This document shows positions 14,127 through 22,558 of a stretch of 27,770 bases of DNA, piece after piece; positions within the stretch are counted from its first letter, which is position 1; the number at the start of each line of letters is the position of its first letter. The position numbers were made by a program, and so were the translations under genes. Below the pieces are notes generated by a model that worked only from the letters and a program-made list of their open reading frames with translations, searched no databases and had not been told where the DNA came from. Source of the DNA: Stagnihabitans sp043721775 (lineage in GTDB: Bacteria; Pseudomonadota; Alphaproteobacteria; Rhodobacterales; Rhodobacteraceae); assembly GCA_043721775.1 (NCBI GenBank), contig JAYSQA010000167.1:1-27770 (forward strand), read 5' to 3'.

Positions 14127-14154
14127 ATACCATACCGACTTGTCGGTATGGCAA
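14127..14154 (-). promoter_or_regulatory. Promoter and TetR-type operator of the tetR-gst operon
   Basis: On the minus strand, TTGCCA (14154-14149) and TGGTAT (14132-14127) are 16 bases apart. A 22-bp palindrome (arms ccataccgac at 14130-14139 and complement at 14142-14151, centre tt) fills the spacer and overlaps both boxes. This is the typical layout for a TetR autorepressor. The perfect arms suggest function until recently, or binding by another TetR protein. Confidence 0.7.
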
Positions 14155-14192
14155 CAACAAAAGACATGACTGGCCGTGGCCGTGGCCGTGGT

Positions 14193-14228
14193 GGGGTGGT
14201 TGGGTGGTTGGGTGGTTGGGTGGTGGGG
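14193..14228 (+). other. G-quadruplex motif (five G-tracts)
   Basis: GGGG, GGG, GGG, GGG and GGGG are separated by TGGTT (three times) and TGGT, built from an 8-bp repeat tggttggg. It follows three ccgtgg units (14174-14190). It lies about 40 bases upstream of the tetR promoter in a 368-base gap (14111-14478) with no gene. The rest of the gap shows nothing recognisable. Confidence 0.7.
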
Positions 14229-14478
14229 CCGCGCCGGAACGCAGGCTTGATCAAAGGCCAGAGCCGGCTTTTCCAAGGCAGACCGGCGGGCATCCGTCTG
14301 GCAGGGCAAGCCGCTGGTGGCGCAGTCCGCCGGACCTGCACACGTAGGGGAAAGATCCGTGCCCGGGCTTGCAGGCTGGCCCGCCCCGTGCCAACGACGG
14401 ACTTTGGTCAGCGGCGGGCCTGAAAGTTTGCGCGTTTTAGTGGGGGAGACCCGGTCAGCTTGCCGCAGTTTGCGGGTC

Positions 14479-15768
14479 TCAGTTTGCGGGTATCAGTCCA
14501 ACGGTCACGGTCGGCTGGCCTTTCTGGCCCGGTTGGATCGACATGTCATTTCCCTGAATGCTGCGCATGCCGCTGTTTATGGTGCCCGAAAGCTCGTTTA
14601 TGACGCACAGAAGGCGCGAGATGACCACGTTGCCTTCGTGCAGCTGGTTGATCGTGGCGTTGATCCGCATGCCATCCGTGCCGATCCGGGCACTTTCCAC
14701 CCGGCCCATCACGGCAATCGTCTCAAGGCTGAGCATGGCGCGCTTCAACTCGACGCTGGCTTCGGTGATTTTGCGGGCAAGGGCCATGGCATCCTCCATC
14801 GCTTGTGCGGCCAGCGTGCGGTAGCTGGTGCCCAGCTGATCCAGAAAGGCCAACTCTGCCGCGCAGTCGATGCCTGACCCGGCCAGATCCTTGGCCTTGG
14901 AGGCGGCATCGACCTCGGCCTGAAGATGCCAGCAGGTCATCAGGTAGATCGCTCGTTCAAAGCAGTCCGACATCCGCTTGCAATGCGAGGCATCGCCCTG
15001 CGAAAAGGCGCCGACCCTTTTGAAGATATCGGCCGAGATCGTCAGGTAGATGTCGGATATCGCCCCCACTGGCCCGCCCACCGGTTCAAGCCGTGAGGCG
15101 AGGATGCGCATGTTGGCGGGCAGGATGCGCAGGTGTTCGAAATCGTCCACCAGCGCCTGTTGTTCGGCAATTACATCCGACAGGCCTTTGCGGATGCGCC
15201 CGACCTTTTCCAGCGTGGCGCGGGCGTTCAGGGCTGCGGCGCGGGCGGCGGTTTCGTGCGCCAAAGCGTGGTGTATGAAGGCGCTGTAACCGGCAAAGCC
15301 CGCCGCGCGCCGCGTGGTCAAAAGCAGCGCTGCCGAGATTTCGACGCTGGCCCCCGCACACTTGGCTTGCGACAGGCGAGCGTAAAGCTCTTTGACCGAG
15401 GTTAACAGACCCGAGGTTGGCTTGATGCGCACTGAAAAATACCTGTCGCCAAAGGGCAGCACGGTGGCCAGCACCCAGTAGGGCCGGCCGTCCGCCGTGC
15501 GGTTGCAGATATATGCAACGGCGGGTTCGCCCTTTTCGATGGTTTTTCACAGGATGCGGAACACGGCTTTTGGCGTGGCAGCATTGCGCACGATGCGGTG
15601 CGGGACGCCGATCAACTGGTGCCAGCCATAGCCCGCGACCCTTTGGAACACCGGGTTGCCCGCCAGAATAACCCCGCATGCATCGGTGCGGAAATAGAAC
15701 AGTTCTTTAATGCCGAAGGGCACCTATTCGGTGGGCTGAACCGCCTCGATGTTGCCTGGGCTGACCAT
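14479..15768 (-). pseudogene. PAS-domain signalling protein with two in-frame stops
   Basis: From ATG 15768 (MVSPGNIEAV) the frame runs 430 codons with TAG at codon 15 (15726-15724) and TGA at codon 74 (15549-15547). Between and after them is an Aer-like PAS domain: VPFGIKELFYFRTDACGVIL, AGNPVFQRVAGYGW, LIGVPHRIVRN, then after the TGA KTIEKGEPAVAYICNRTADG and YWVLATVLPFG. The next 300 residues are mostly helical with no recognised output domain and no MCP signalling hairpin. Relatives have Trp (FR.LW) where the TGA stands, so TGG to TGA is likely, and CAG to TAG is plausible for codon 15. The 331-codon segment after the TGA is still open and could only be translated from an internal GTG at 15474, in mid-PAS. 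Confidence 0.8.
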
Positions 15769-15791
15769 TGCTATGCCCTGTCATTCGCCGC

Positions 15792-15861
15792 GTCGCAGTT
15801 TTGGCGTCGCAGTTTTGGTGTCGCAGTCTTGGCAGCGCAGTCTTGGTGTTGCCGTCCTGAT
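15792..15861. repeat. 14-bp tandem array (five degenerate units)
   Basis: Unit gtcgcagttttggc at 15792-15805 is followed by four more, with increasing divergence (gtcgcagttttggt, gtcgcagtcttggc, agcgcagtcttggt, gttgccgtcctgat). It begins 24 bases upstream of the start of the PAS pseudogene. It shares its period, not its sequence, with the arrays at 3359 and 27677. Confidence 0.88.
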
Positions 15862-16003
15862 GGTGCCGCCTTGGGTTTAGGGCAAAGTCTTTAAGAACCG
15901 TTTAATTGATCCGGGTCCGCTGTGGCATACCCGGGGGACATGCGTTGGCCCTTGCCCGTCGAAGTCTGGCAGGCCAGTGTCGGCACGAAAGCAGGAGGGT
16001 TGC

Positions 16004-17566
16004 ATGGGCGATCTTGATGAAACGGCCTTGACAGACGCGCTTGATCGGCTGCCGCAGCGCTTCAGGGGGCCGGGCGGGGTGGCGGGCGTGGTCAAGGACG
16101 GCAGGGTGATTGCCCGGCGGGCCTGGGGTTATGCCGATACCCGTGACCGTCTGGCGATGGAGGGTACAACCCGGCTGCCGATCTGCTCGATTTCAAAGCA
16201 GTTCACCTGTGCCGTCTTGCTGGATCAGGTGCCCGATATCGCGGGCCTGGATGGGCGGGTGGCGGCGTATCTGCCGGGCCTGACAAGCGCGCTGCCAACC
16301 GTCAGGCAGTTGGCAGACAACCAGTCGGGCTTGCGCGATTACTGGGCGCTGACCGTGTTGCAGGGGGCGCGGCCTGAACAGACGTTCCGGCGCGAAGATG
16401 TGCTGCCGCTGCTGGCGCGGATGAAGACCGGGCATTTTGCCCCCGGCACGTCTTATTCCTACTGCAACTGCAACTACCGCATCCTGTCAGAGTTGATCGA
16501 AAGTGCGACGGGGCGGGACTTGGCTGACCTATATGCGACGCGTCTGTTTGGCCCGGCTGGCATGGCCACGGCGGTTTTGCAGCCTGATACACGCCATCCG
16601 GTTGACGGCGTCGTGGGGTATGAGGGCAACGACGATGTGGGCTATCTGCCTGCCGACAACGGGATTTACTGGATTGGCGATGCCGGGATCGCCGCTTCGC
16701 TGGATGACATGCTGGCATGGGAGGCGTTCATTGACGCCACACGGGATGATCCGCAGGGCCTGTACAACCGGCTGTCCGCGCCGCCGTGTTTTGCTGATGG
16801 CAGCCCGGCCAGCTATGGGTTCGGGCTGAAGCATGACGTGGTGGCGCAGCGCAAGACCACTGGCCACGGCGGCGCTTTGCGCGGCTTTCGGGCGCACCGG
16901 GTGCATGTGGCCGGCGAACGGCTGTCGGTTGTGGTGATGTTCAACCATGAGGCCGATGCCCATGCCGCCGCTTATGGGCTGGTCGAGGCTGCGCTGGGGC
17001 ACAAGCCAGACGCAGGGCTTGTACCCTCGGCTGACTGGCGGGGCCTGTGGCTGGACGAGGTGCAGGGGCTGGTCTTGCGAACAGAGCCAGAGGCCGGGGC
17101 TGTCACCTTGCGCTACGCTACCACCTCGGCCAGGCTGATCCTTGGCGCTGACGGGGCCGCCCACGGCGAGGGTGTCAGCTTGCAGCGCGGGCCGGAAGGC
17201 CTGACCATGCAGCGCCCAGCCGAGGCGCTGACGGTTACGCCGAAGGCTTTGGTGGCGGCACAGACTGCCGATGCGACGCCTTTGGCGGGCCGCTACTGGT
17301 CAGGCGAACTAGAGGCCAGCCTGTCCATCTTCACCCGCGATGGCGGCACCTATGCCGGGTTTGACGGTCTTTTGGGCGCAGGCCCGATGGAGCGGATGCA
17401 TCCGTTGGCCCCTGATCTGTGGGTCATTCCGACGCGCCGGTCGATGGATGCCTCGCCACCCGGCGACTGGACGGTGCAGGTGCGCCGCGACGCAGGCGGC
17501 GCGGTGGCGGGCCTGACGCTGGGCTGCTGGCTGGCGCGGCGGATCGACTACCAGCGCCAGACGTGA
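16004..17566 (+). CDS. dap: D-aminopeptidase (serine peptidase family S12)
   Basis: This 520-residue cytoplasmic enzyme closely follows the Ochrobactrum anthropi D-aminopeptidase, which removes N-terminal D-residues from short peptides and is related to penicillin-binding proteins. The active-site SxxK is SISK with Ser62 and Lys65, YCN is at 153-155, and HGG is at 288-290, all at or within one residue of the reference positions. The beta-lactamase-like domain (about 1-330) is followed by two barrel-type C-terminal domains. The ending PGDWTVQVRRD...GCWLARR is typical. There is no signal peptide. The start at ATG 16004 has AGGAGGG upstream, and an ATG at 15977 is less likely. No partner gene is evident. 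Confidence 0.93.
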   Translation: MGDLDETALTDALDRLPQRFRGPGGVAGVVKDGRVIARRAWGYADTRDRLAMEGTTRLPICSISKQFTCAVLLDQVPDIAGLDGRVAAYLPGLTSALPTVRQLADNQSGLRDYWALTVLQGARPEQTFRREDVLPLLARMKTGHFAPGTSYSYCNCNYRILSELIESATGRDLADLYATRLFGPAGMATAVLQPDTRHPVDGVVGYEGNDDVGYLPADNGIYWIGDAGIAASLDDMLAWEAFIDATRDDPQGLYNRLSAPPCFADGSPASYGFGLKHDVVAQRKTTGHGGALRGFRAHRVHVAGERLSVVVMFNHEADAHAAAYGLVEAALGHKPDAGLVPSADWRGLWLDEVQGLVLRTEPEAGAVTLRYATTSARLILGADGAAHGEGVSLQRGPEGLTMQRPAEALTVTPKALVAAQTADATPLAGRYWSGELEASLSIFTRDGGTYAGFDGLLGAGPMERMHPLAPDLWVIPTRRSMDASPPGDWTVQVRRDAGGAVAGLTLGCWLARRIDYQRQT

Positions 17567-17579
17567 CAAGCGGTTCGCG

Positions 17580-17631
17580 CGGCGTTTCGTGGCGGTGGTT
17601 TGCGGCGGCGTTTTGTGGCGGTGGTTTGCGG
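17580..17631. repeat. 26-bp tandem duplication
   Basis: Two adjacent 26-bp units (17580-17605 and 17606-17631) differ at one base. They lie in the 228-base gap between dap and the outer-membrane factor gene. Apart from this the gap shows only AT-richer sequence, with no clear promoter. Confidence 0.9.
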
Positions 17632-17794
17632 CGTTATCTTACCGCCTGCGTTCTTGCGGGACGCTCTTTTCGGAAATGGCGGGAACCTGATGCCGCCCTT
17701 TGCCGTTAAAAAGAAGGCGGGGGCTTTTGGGTTCAGGCCGATCTGTCTGATCCTTCCCCTTCCCATATCCCGCCATAGATCGAGTTTTCAAACT

Positions 17795-19186
17795 GTGACA
17801 CACCAAAGCCGCCCTTTCCCGCCCACGCGGTTTGCCAGCCAGCTGGCTGTCTCGGTGATCGTGGCAGCCCTGCTGGCGGCCTGTTCCACAAGGCCCTATC
17901 AGACACCGGTTCTTGTGGCGCCTGCGGTCTTTGAAGGCGCCTCGGCTGCGGCAGGGCAGACCACAAACCGGCAGTGGTGGACCGCTTTTCGCGATCCGGG
18001 TCTGAACCAGCTGGTGGCGCTTGGGCTGGCGCAGAACCTGACCGTCTTGCAGGCGGTGGAGCGCATTCAAGAGGCAAGAGCCAATGCCGGGGTTGCGGCC
18101 TCCAGCGGGTTGCCGCAGATCGGCTTGTCGGCCAATGCCGGGATGACGGGCCCGTCCGGAGGCACCTCTGTCACGGTGCAAGCCGCCAGCACCAACCTGT
18201 CATGGATGCTGGATCTGTACGGGCGTATCGCCTCGTCCAAGGCGGCGTCGCATGCGCAACTGGATGCGGCCTATGCCAGCGCTGGTGTGGCGCGGATTGC
18301 CCTGGCCGGAGAGGTGGCCATCGCCTATGTCGATCTGCGCTATTACCAAAGCCGCATGGCCTTGACGCGGGAAAGCAAGTCCAGCCGCCGCAAGACCGCC
18401 GATCTGGTGCAAAGCGCCTTTACGGCGGGGGCTGCAACCAAGCTGGATATGCTGCGCGCCGATCAGTTGATTGCCATCGCCGATGCGCAACTGCCCGCGT
18501 TGGAGGTGAGCTATGCCCAGGCGCTGAACCGGCTGGCGACGCTGACCGGACAAAGCTCGTCCACGCTGGCGGGCCTGTTGCGGCGGGGTGGGCAGCCGGT
18601 GCCGCAGTTCCGCGCCTCGGTCGGTGTGCCTGCCGATGTGCTGCGTCAGCGGCCTGACGTGATCGTGGCAGAGCGGGGTCTGGCTGCGGCCTTTGCCGGG
18701 GTGGGGTTGGCGCGGGCTGACCTTTACCCGACGCTGACCTTGGGCGGCACCATCACCGCCTCGGGGCTTGCCGGCGGTTCGGCTACGACAGTCCAGTCGT
18801 TCGGGCCGTCGCTGAACCTGCCGTTGTTCACCGGCGGCAAGGTGCGGGGCAACATCAGCGCCGCGCAATCGCGGGTCCGTCAGGCGCAGTTGGGCTGGCA
18901 AGCCGCCGTGCGGAACGCGGTGGAAGAGATTCAGGATGCCCTTGCCGCCTATGGCCGCGATGGCCGCAACATGGCGGCACAGCAACGGCTGATGAGCATT
19001 TCGGTGCAGACACTGGATCTTGCGCGGTCAAGCTTCCAGATCGGTGAGGGCGATTTCCTGTCCGTGCTGGAGGCCGAGCGCACCCTGCTGGACGCCCGCG
19101 CCGCTTTGGCCGATGCCAACCGGGCGCGGGCCATGAACTTCATCCGGTTAAGCGTGGCGACAGCGGACGGTGTGGCAGTACAGTAA
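17795..19186 (+). CDS. Outer-membrane efflux lipoprotein, NodT/OprM family
   Basis: This TolC-type outer-membrane factor of 463 residues would form the outer channel of an RND or MFS tripartite pump. An N-terminal signal ends in the lipobox LAAC (Cys30). QWWTAFRDPGLNQLVALGL is the family hallmark, and two repeats of the OEP fold follow, with LRQRPDVIVAERGLAAA and a PLFTGGKVRGNI motif. I start at GTG 17795, which gives a normal signal peptide and length. The frame is open back to 17600 but that part is unlike a signal. No strong Shine-Dalgarno sequence is seen. No membrane-fusion or pump gene is adjacent, so its partner is elsewhere. Confidence 0.88.
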   Translation: MTHQSRPFPPTRFASQLAVSVIVAALLAACSTRPYQTPVLVAPAVFEGASAAAGQTTNRQWWTAFRDPGLNQLVALGLAQNLTVLQAVERIQEARANAGVAASSGLPQIGLSANAGMTGPSGGTSVTVQAASTNLSWMLDLYGRIASSKAASHAQLDAAYASAGVARIALAGEVAIAYVDLRYYQSRMALTRESKSSRRKTADLVQSAFTAGAATKLDMLRADQLIAIADAQLPALEVSYAQALNRLATLTGQSSSTLAGLLRRGGQPVPQFRASVGVPADVLRQRPDVIVAERGLAAAFAGVGLARADLYPTLTLGGTITASGLAGGSATTVQSFGPSLNLPLFTGGKVRGNISAAQSRVRQAQLGWQAAVRNAVEEIQDALAAYGRDGRNMAAQQRLMSISVQTLDLARSSFQIGEGDFLSVLEAERTLLDARAALADANRARAMNFIRLSVATADGVAVQ

Positions 19187-19264
19187 CGCCACTTTCAGAA
19201 GTGCGACTTTCCGGACGTGGGCCGCTTTCTGGAGCCCAGCTTTCTGGAACGCCGCTTTCTGGAC
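19187..19264 (+). repeat. 15-bp-period array with pentapeptide-like coding pattern
   Basis: Five units like cgccgctttctggac start right after the outer-membrane factor stop (one unit is 18 bp). From ATG 19170 the + frame reads SNATFRSATFR, WSPAFWNAAF: an Ala two positions before Phe every five residues, the spacing of pentapeptide-repeat proteins. No start or stop context suggests a real gene. It lies in the leader region of dusA. Confidence 0.75.
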
Positions 19265-19366
19265 GGGGGCCGCGTTTTGCTTTATGGCAACCAAGTGCGA
19301 TCCGTCGCAGCCCCGATCCCTTTGGGGACAAGGCGCAAGGCAGCGCCAAAGCAAGGAATTCTGATC

Positions 19367-20398
19367 GTGTCGGCTGGCCCCAACCTGTTTCAACCTGACG
19401 GCGGCGCTAAAGCCTTTGGCCCGCACCGGATAAGCGTCGCCCCGATGATGGATTGGACTGACCGCCACTGCCGTGTCTTTCACCGCCATATGACGCGGCG
19501 GGCGATGCTTTACACCGAGATGGTGACTGCCCCCGCCGTGGTGCATGGCGACCGGGAGCGGTTGCTGGGCTATTCGGCGGCGGAACACCCGGTGGCCCTG
19601 CAACTCGGCGGATCGGACCCTGCGGAATTGGCTGCGGCGGTGCGGGCGGCTTTGCCTTATGGTTATGACGAGGTGAACCTGAATTGCGGCTGCCCGTCGG
19701 ACCGCGTGCAATCGGGCTGCTTTGGCGCGGTGCTGATGGAGCGCCCGGCGCTGGTGGCTGCCTGTGTGGCGGCGATGCAGGGTGAGACGGATGTGCCGGT
19801 GACGGTGAAATGCCGGATCGGAGTGGATGATCAGGTGCCGTCCGAAGTGCTGCCGCGGTTCCTTGAGACGGTCGCTGCGGCGGGGGTAGGCCATTTCATC
19901 ATCCACGCCCGCAAGGCCTGGTTGCAAGGGCTTTCCCCCAAGGAAAACCGCGAGATACCGCCGCTGGATTACGCTTTGGTGCTGGCGATGAAGCGGCAAT
20001 TCCCCGAGTTGACGATTTGCCTGAATGGCGGGGTGACTTCGCAGGCGCAGGCGCAGGGCTTGCTGGATCAGGGCTTGGATGGGGTGATGTTGGGGCGGGC
20101 GGCTTATCACGACCCAGCGTCAGTCCTGATCGGGGCCGATGCCTTGTGGGGCGAGGCCGTCGCGCCGGATGCCTTTGCGGTTGTCATGGGCATGTTGCCC
20201 TACATTCAGGCGCACCTGGCGCAGGGCGGGCGGTTGCATCAGATCACCCGGCATATGCTGGGCCTGTTCACCGGGCGTCCGGGTGCGCGGGGTTGGCGCA
20301 GGGTGCTGTCAGAGGGCGCAAACCGCCCCCGTGCCGGGACGGACTTGCTGCTGGAGGCTTTGGCGCAGGTTCAGGCCGGTGTACGCTCGGCTGCCTGA
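19367..20398 (+). CDS. dusA: tRNA-dihydrouridine(20/20a) synthase DusA
   Basis: This 343-residue FMN enzyme reduces uridine 20 (and 20a) in the D-loop of tRNA. The FMN-binding start RISVAPMMDWTDRHCR is followed by YTEMVTAPAVVHG, the substrate motif LNCGCPSDRV with catalytic Cys109, VTVKCRIGVDD, HARKAWLQGLSPKENR and NGGV..MLGRAAYHDP. The DusA-type helical domain (HMLGLFTGRPGARGWRRVLSE) closes the protein. The start is GTG 19367 with AAGGAA upstream; the open frame reaches back to 19217 through a 15-bp repeat array and is not conserved there. It converges with the MFS gene, leaving 12 bases between. Confidence 0.95.
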   Translation: MSAGPNLFQPDGGAKAFGPHRISVAPMMDWTDRHCRVFHRHMTRRAMLYTEMVTAPAVVHGDRERLLGYSAAEHPVALQLGGSDPAELAAAVRAALPYGYDEVNLNCGCPSDRVQSGCFGAVLMERPALVAACVAAMQGETDVPVTVKCRIGVDDQVPSEVLPRFLETVAAAGVGHFIIHARKAWLQGLSPKENREIPPLDYALVLAMKRQFPELTICLNGGVTSQAQAQGLLDQGLDGVMLGRAAYHDPASVLIGADALWGEAVAPDAFAVVMGMLPYIQAHLAQGGRLHQITRHMLGLFTGRPGARGWRRVLSEGANRPRAGTDLLLEALAQVQAGVRSAA

Positions 20399-20410
20399 AG
20401 GTCGGGCCGT

Positions 20411-21601
20411 TCAGGCGTGTGCCGTCAGCGACTTTGGCACCATAAGCGTCAGGATCAGCGTCACAACGGCGGCGAAGGCGATGCCGCCGATCATTGGCGT
20501 CGCACTCGCCCCCAGCCATGGTCCCAGTGCCACAACCATCACGCCGCCCGCCACCATCTGCAACGTGCCACCAAGCGACGAGGCCAGCCCGGCCTTGTCA
20601 CCCTGATCATCCAGCGCCATGACCATGGTCGAGGGGATGATCAGGCCAAGGAACGCATTGCCCAAGGCCAGACCCGCAATGCAGACCCACAGGTTCACCA
20701 GCCCCAGCAATGCCAGCGCAAAAAGCCCGCAGGTGCAGACGGCAAAGCCAAGGCTGGCCCCCTTCAGCATCGGCAGCGAACCAAAGCGCAGCATGGCTTT
20801 GCCAGCCCCTTGGCTTGCCCCGATGAAGGCCATCGCATTGGCCGCAAAGGCCAGCGAGAACCCGGTGGAGGACAGCCCGAAGCCTTGTTGATAGACATAG
20901 GATGCTGCGGCCAGAAAGATGAAAAAGCTGCCAAAGCCGAAGGCTCCGATGAAAGTCAGCAACAGAAAGCTGCGGTCCTGTAACAACTCGGCACAGCCTT
21001 TCAGAAGGAAGCTGAACTTGAAGGGGCGGCGGTTCGCTTGTGTCAACGTCTCGGGCTGGCCGAAGGTCAGAAGCGCCAGGCTGACCAATGAGGCCACCAG
21101 CAAGGCCGCGAAAATCCCGCGCCAGCCGGTCAGGACCAAAAGGGCAGAGCCTGCCAACGGGGCCAGCATTGGCGAGACGGAAAAGACCAGGAACAGCTTT
21201 GACATCATTCGTGTCGCCTCGGCCCCGGTCATCATGTCACGCACGATGGCGCGGGGGATGACACCCAGGGCCGCACCGCCAAGGCCTTGCACGAAGCGGC
21301 CGGTGATCAGGCCGGTGGCAGAAGTGGCAGTCATGCAAAGGATGGTGCCAAGGACGAACATGGCAATCCCGGCATAAAGCGGCAGCTTGCGGCCCGATTG
21401 GTCGGCCCAAGGCCCATAGAACATTTGTGCGATGCCAAAGGACGCAAAATACGCGGTGATCGTGCTTTGCATCACTTGAGGTGACACCCCAAGGCTGTCA
21501 CCGATTACCGGCATCGCGGGCAAATACATGTCGATAGCAAACGGACCGATACACGACAAAAGCCCCAGAATAAGGGCAGGACGGGCCAATGAGCCGGACA
21601 T
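20411..21601 (-). CDS. Bcr/CflA-family MFS drug exporter
   Basis: This 396-residue inner-membrane antiporter has about 12 helices and belongs to the Bcr/CflA group (export of bicyclomycin, chloramphenicol and related compounds). The N-terminus LILGLLSCIGPFAIDMYLPAMP is diagnostic (read as GPFAIDMYLPAMP after the first helix). Motif A is GPWADQSGRKLPLYAG, motif C-like FSVSPMLAPLAGS lies in helix 5, and the centre carries a basic loop (NRRPFKFSFL). I start at ATG 21601, where the first helix begins; the open frame upstream has no family similarity. The substrate is unknown. It is divergent from the TauE/SafE gene. Confidence 0.92.
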   Translation of the reverse strand: MSGSLARPALILGLLSCIGPFAIDMYLPAMPVIGDSLGVSPQVMQSTITAYFASFGIAQMFYGPWADQSGRKLPLYAGIAMFVLGTILCMTATSATGLITGRFVQGLGGAALGVIPRAIVRDMMTGAEATRMMSKLFLVFSVSPMLAPLAGSALLVLTGWRGIFAALLVASLVSLALLTFGQPETLTQANRRPFKFSFLLKGCAELLQDRSFLLLTFIGAFGFGSFFIFLAAASYVYQQGFGLSSTGFSLAFAANAMAFIGASQGAGKAMLRFGSLPMLKGASLGFAVCTCGLFALALLGLVNLWVCIAGLALGNAFLGLIIPSTMVMALDDQGDKAGLASSLGGTLQMVAGGVMVVALGPWLGASATPMIGGIAFAAVVTLILTLMVPKSLTAHA

Positions 21602-21745
21602 GATGGAACAACCTTTCGCGCGGGATGTGGGCACTGTTAGCGCTGTCACGGGCCAGGGGCAACCCTTGGTGTGGCAATGCTCTGGCCCTTCTGCCGCGCT
21701 GCGGCTAGTCTGAGCAAAAGATGCGCCGTTCCGGATGAGGATAGA

Positions 21746-22558
21746 ATGGATTATGCGACATTCCTGCCGATGCTGGCGCTGTTGCTGGCGATAGGGGCTG
21801 CCACCGGCGTGATTGCGGGCTTGTTGGGGGTGGGCGGCGGCATCGTGCTGGTGCCGGCGTTTTTCTATCTGTTCGGGCAGTTGGGCTTTGCGTCTGACCA
21901 TTTGATGCAGGTCTGCATCGGCACCTCGGCTGCGACGATTGTGGTGACCTCGATCCGGTCGGTGCTGCTGCACAACAAGAAGGGCGCGGTGGATTGGGGC
22001 ATTCTGCAAAGCTGGGCGCCGTTTCTGGTCTTGGGGTCAATGCTGGGGGTGGCGGCGGCCTATTACCTGTCAACCACGGCGTTGAAGGCCATTTTCGGCG
22101 GGCTGGCGATGCTGGCCGGGCTTTACATGGGCTTTGGCCGGACCGAGTGGCGCTTGGGGTCACAGATGCCGGAAAACCCGGTGCGTGGGGCTGAGGCTGC
22201 GGTGCTGGCGTTCTTCTCGACCCTGATGGGCATTGGTGGCGGTACGTTCGGCGTGCCGTTGATGACGCTGTACGGGCTGCCGATCCACCGGGCGGTGGCG
22301 ACGGCGTCAGGGTTCGGGGTGCTGATTTCGGTGCCGTCACTGATTGGTTTTCTGTTCCTGTCGGTGCCCGATGCGCCGCCGTTGTCGGTGGGGGCGGTCA
22401 GCATACCGGCCTTTATCGTGATCATTCCGATGACGCTCTTGACCACGCCTTATGGTGTAAGGCTGGCCCATGCGATGGACCCCAAGCCGCTGAAACGGGC
22501 CTTTGCGATCTTTATCACCATCGTGGGGGCGAATATGTTGCGCAAGGCTGTCGGCTGA
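21746..22558 (+). CDS. TauE/SafE-family sulfite/sulfonate permease-like protein
   Basis: This 270-residue inner-membrane protein has about eight helices in two repeats. The N-terminal helix is followed by GLLGVGGGIVLVPAF, and the second half repeats the motif as MGIGGGTFGVPLMTL, the pseudo-symmetric signature of the TauE/SafE (DUF81) family. Members are linked to sulfonate, sulfite or organic-anion movement; the substrate cannot be told here. The start at ATG 21746 has a GAGGAT sequence upstream. The TGA stop overlaps the ATG of the next gene, so the two are translationally coupled. Confidence 0.93.
   Translation: MDYATFLPMLALLLAIGAATGVIAGLLGVGGGIVLVPAFFYLFGQLGFASDHLMQVCIGTSAATIVVTSIRSVLLHNKKGAVDWGILQSWAPFLVLGSMLGVAAAYYLSTTALKAIFGGLAMLAGLYMGFGRTEWRLGSQMPENPVRGAEAAVLAFFSTLMGIGGGTFGVPLMTLYGLPIHRAVATASGFGVLISVPSLIGFLFLSVPDAPPLSVGAVSIPAFIVIIPMTLLTTPYGVRLAHAMDPKPLKRAFAIFITIVGANMLRKAVG

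Noticed and set aside
13502..15768. TGA read as selenocysteine or tryptophan
   Set aside because: One TGA stands for a likely Cys, the other for Trp, a TAG also occurs, and the intact genes here end in ordinary TGA stops. No selenocysteine element was seen. Point decay is simpler.
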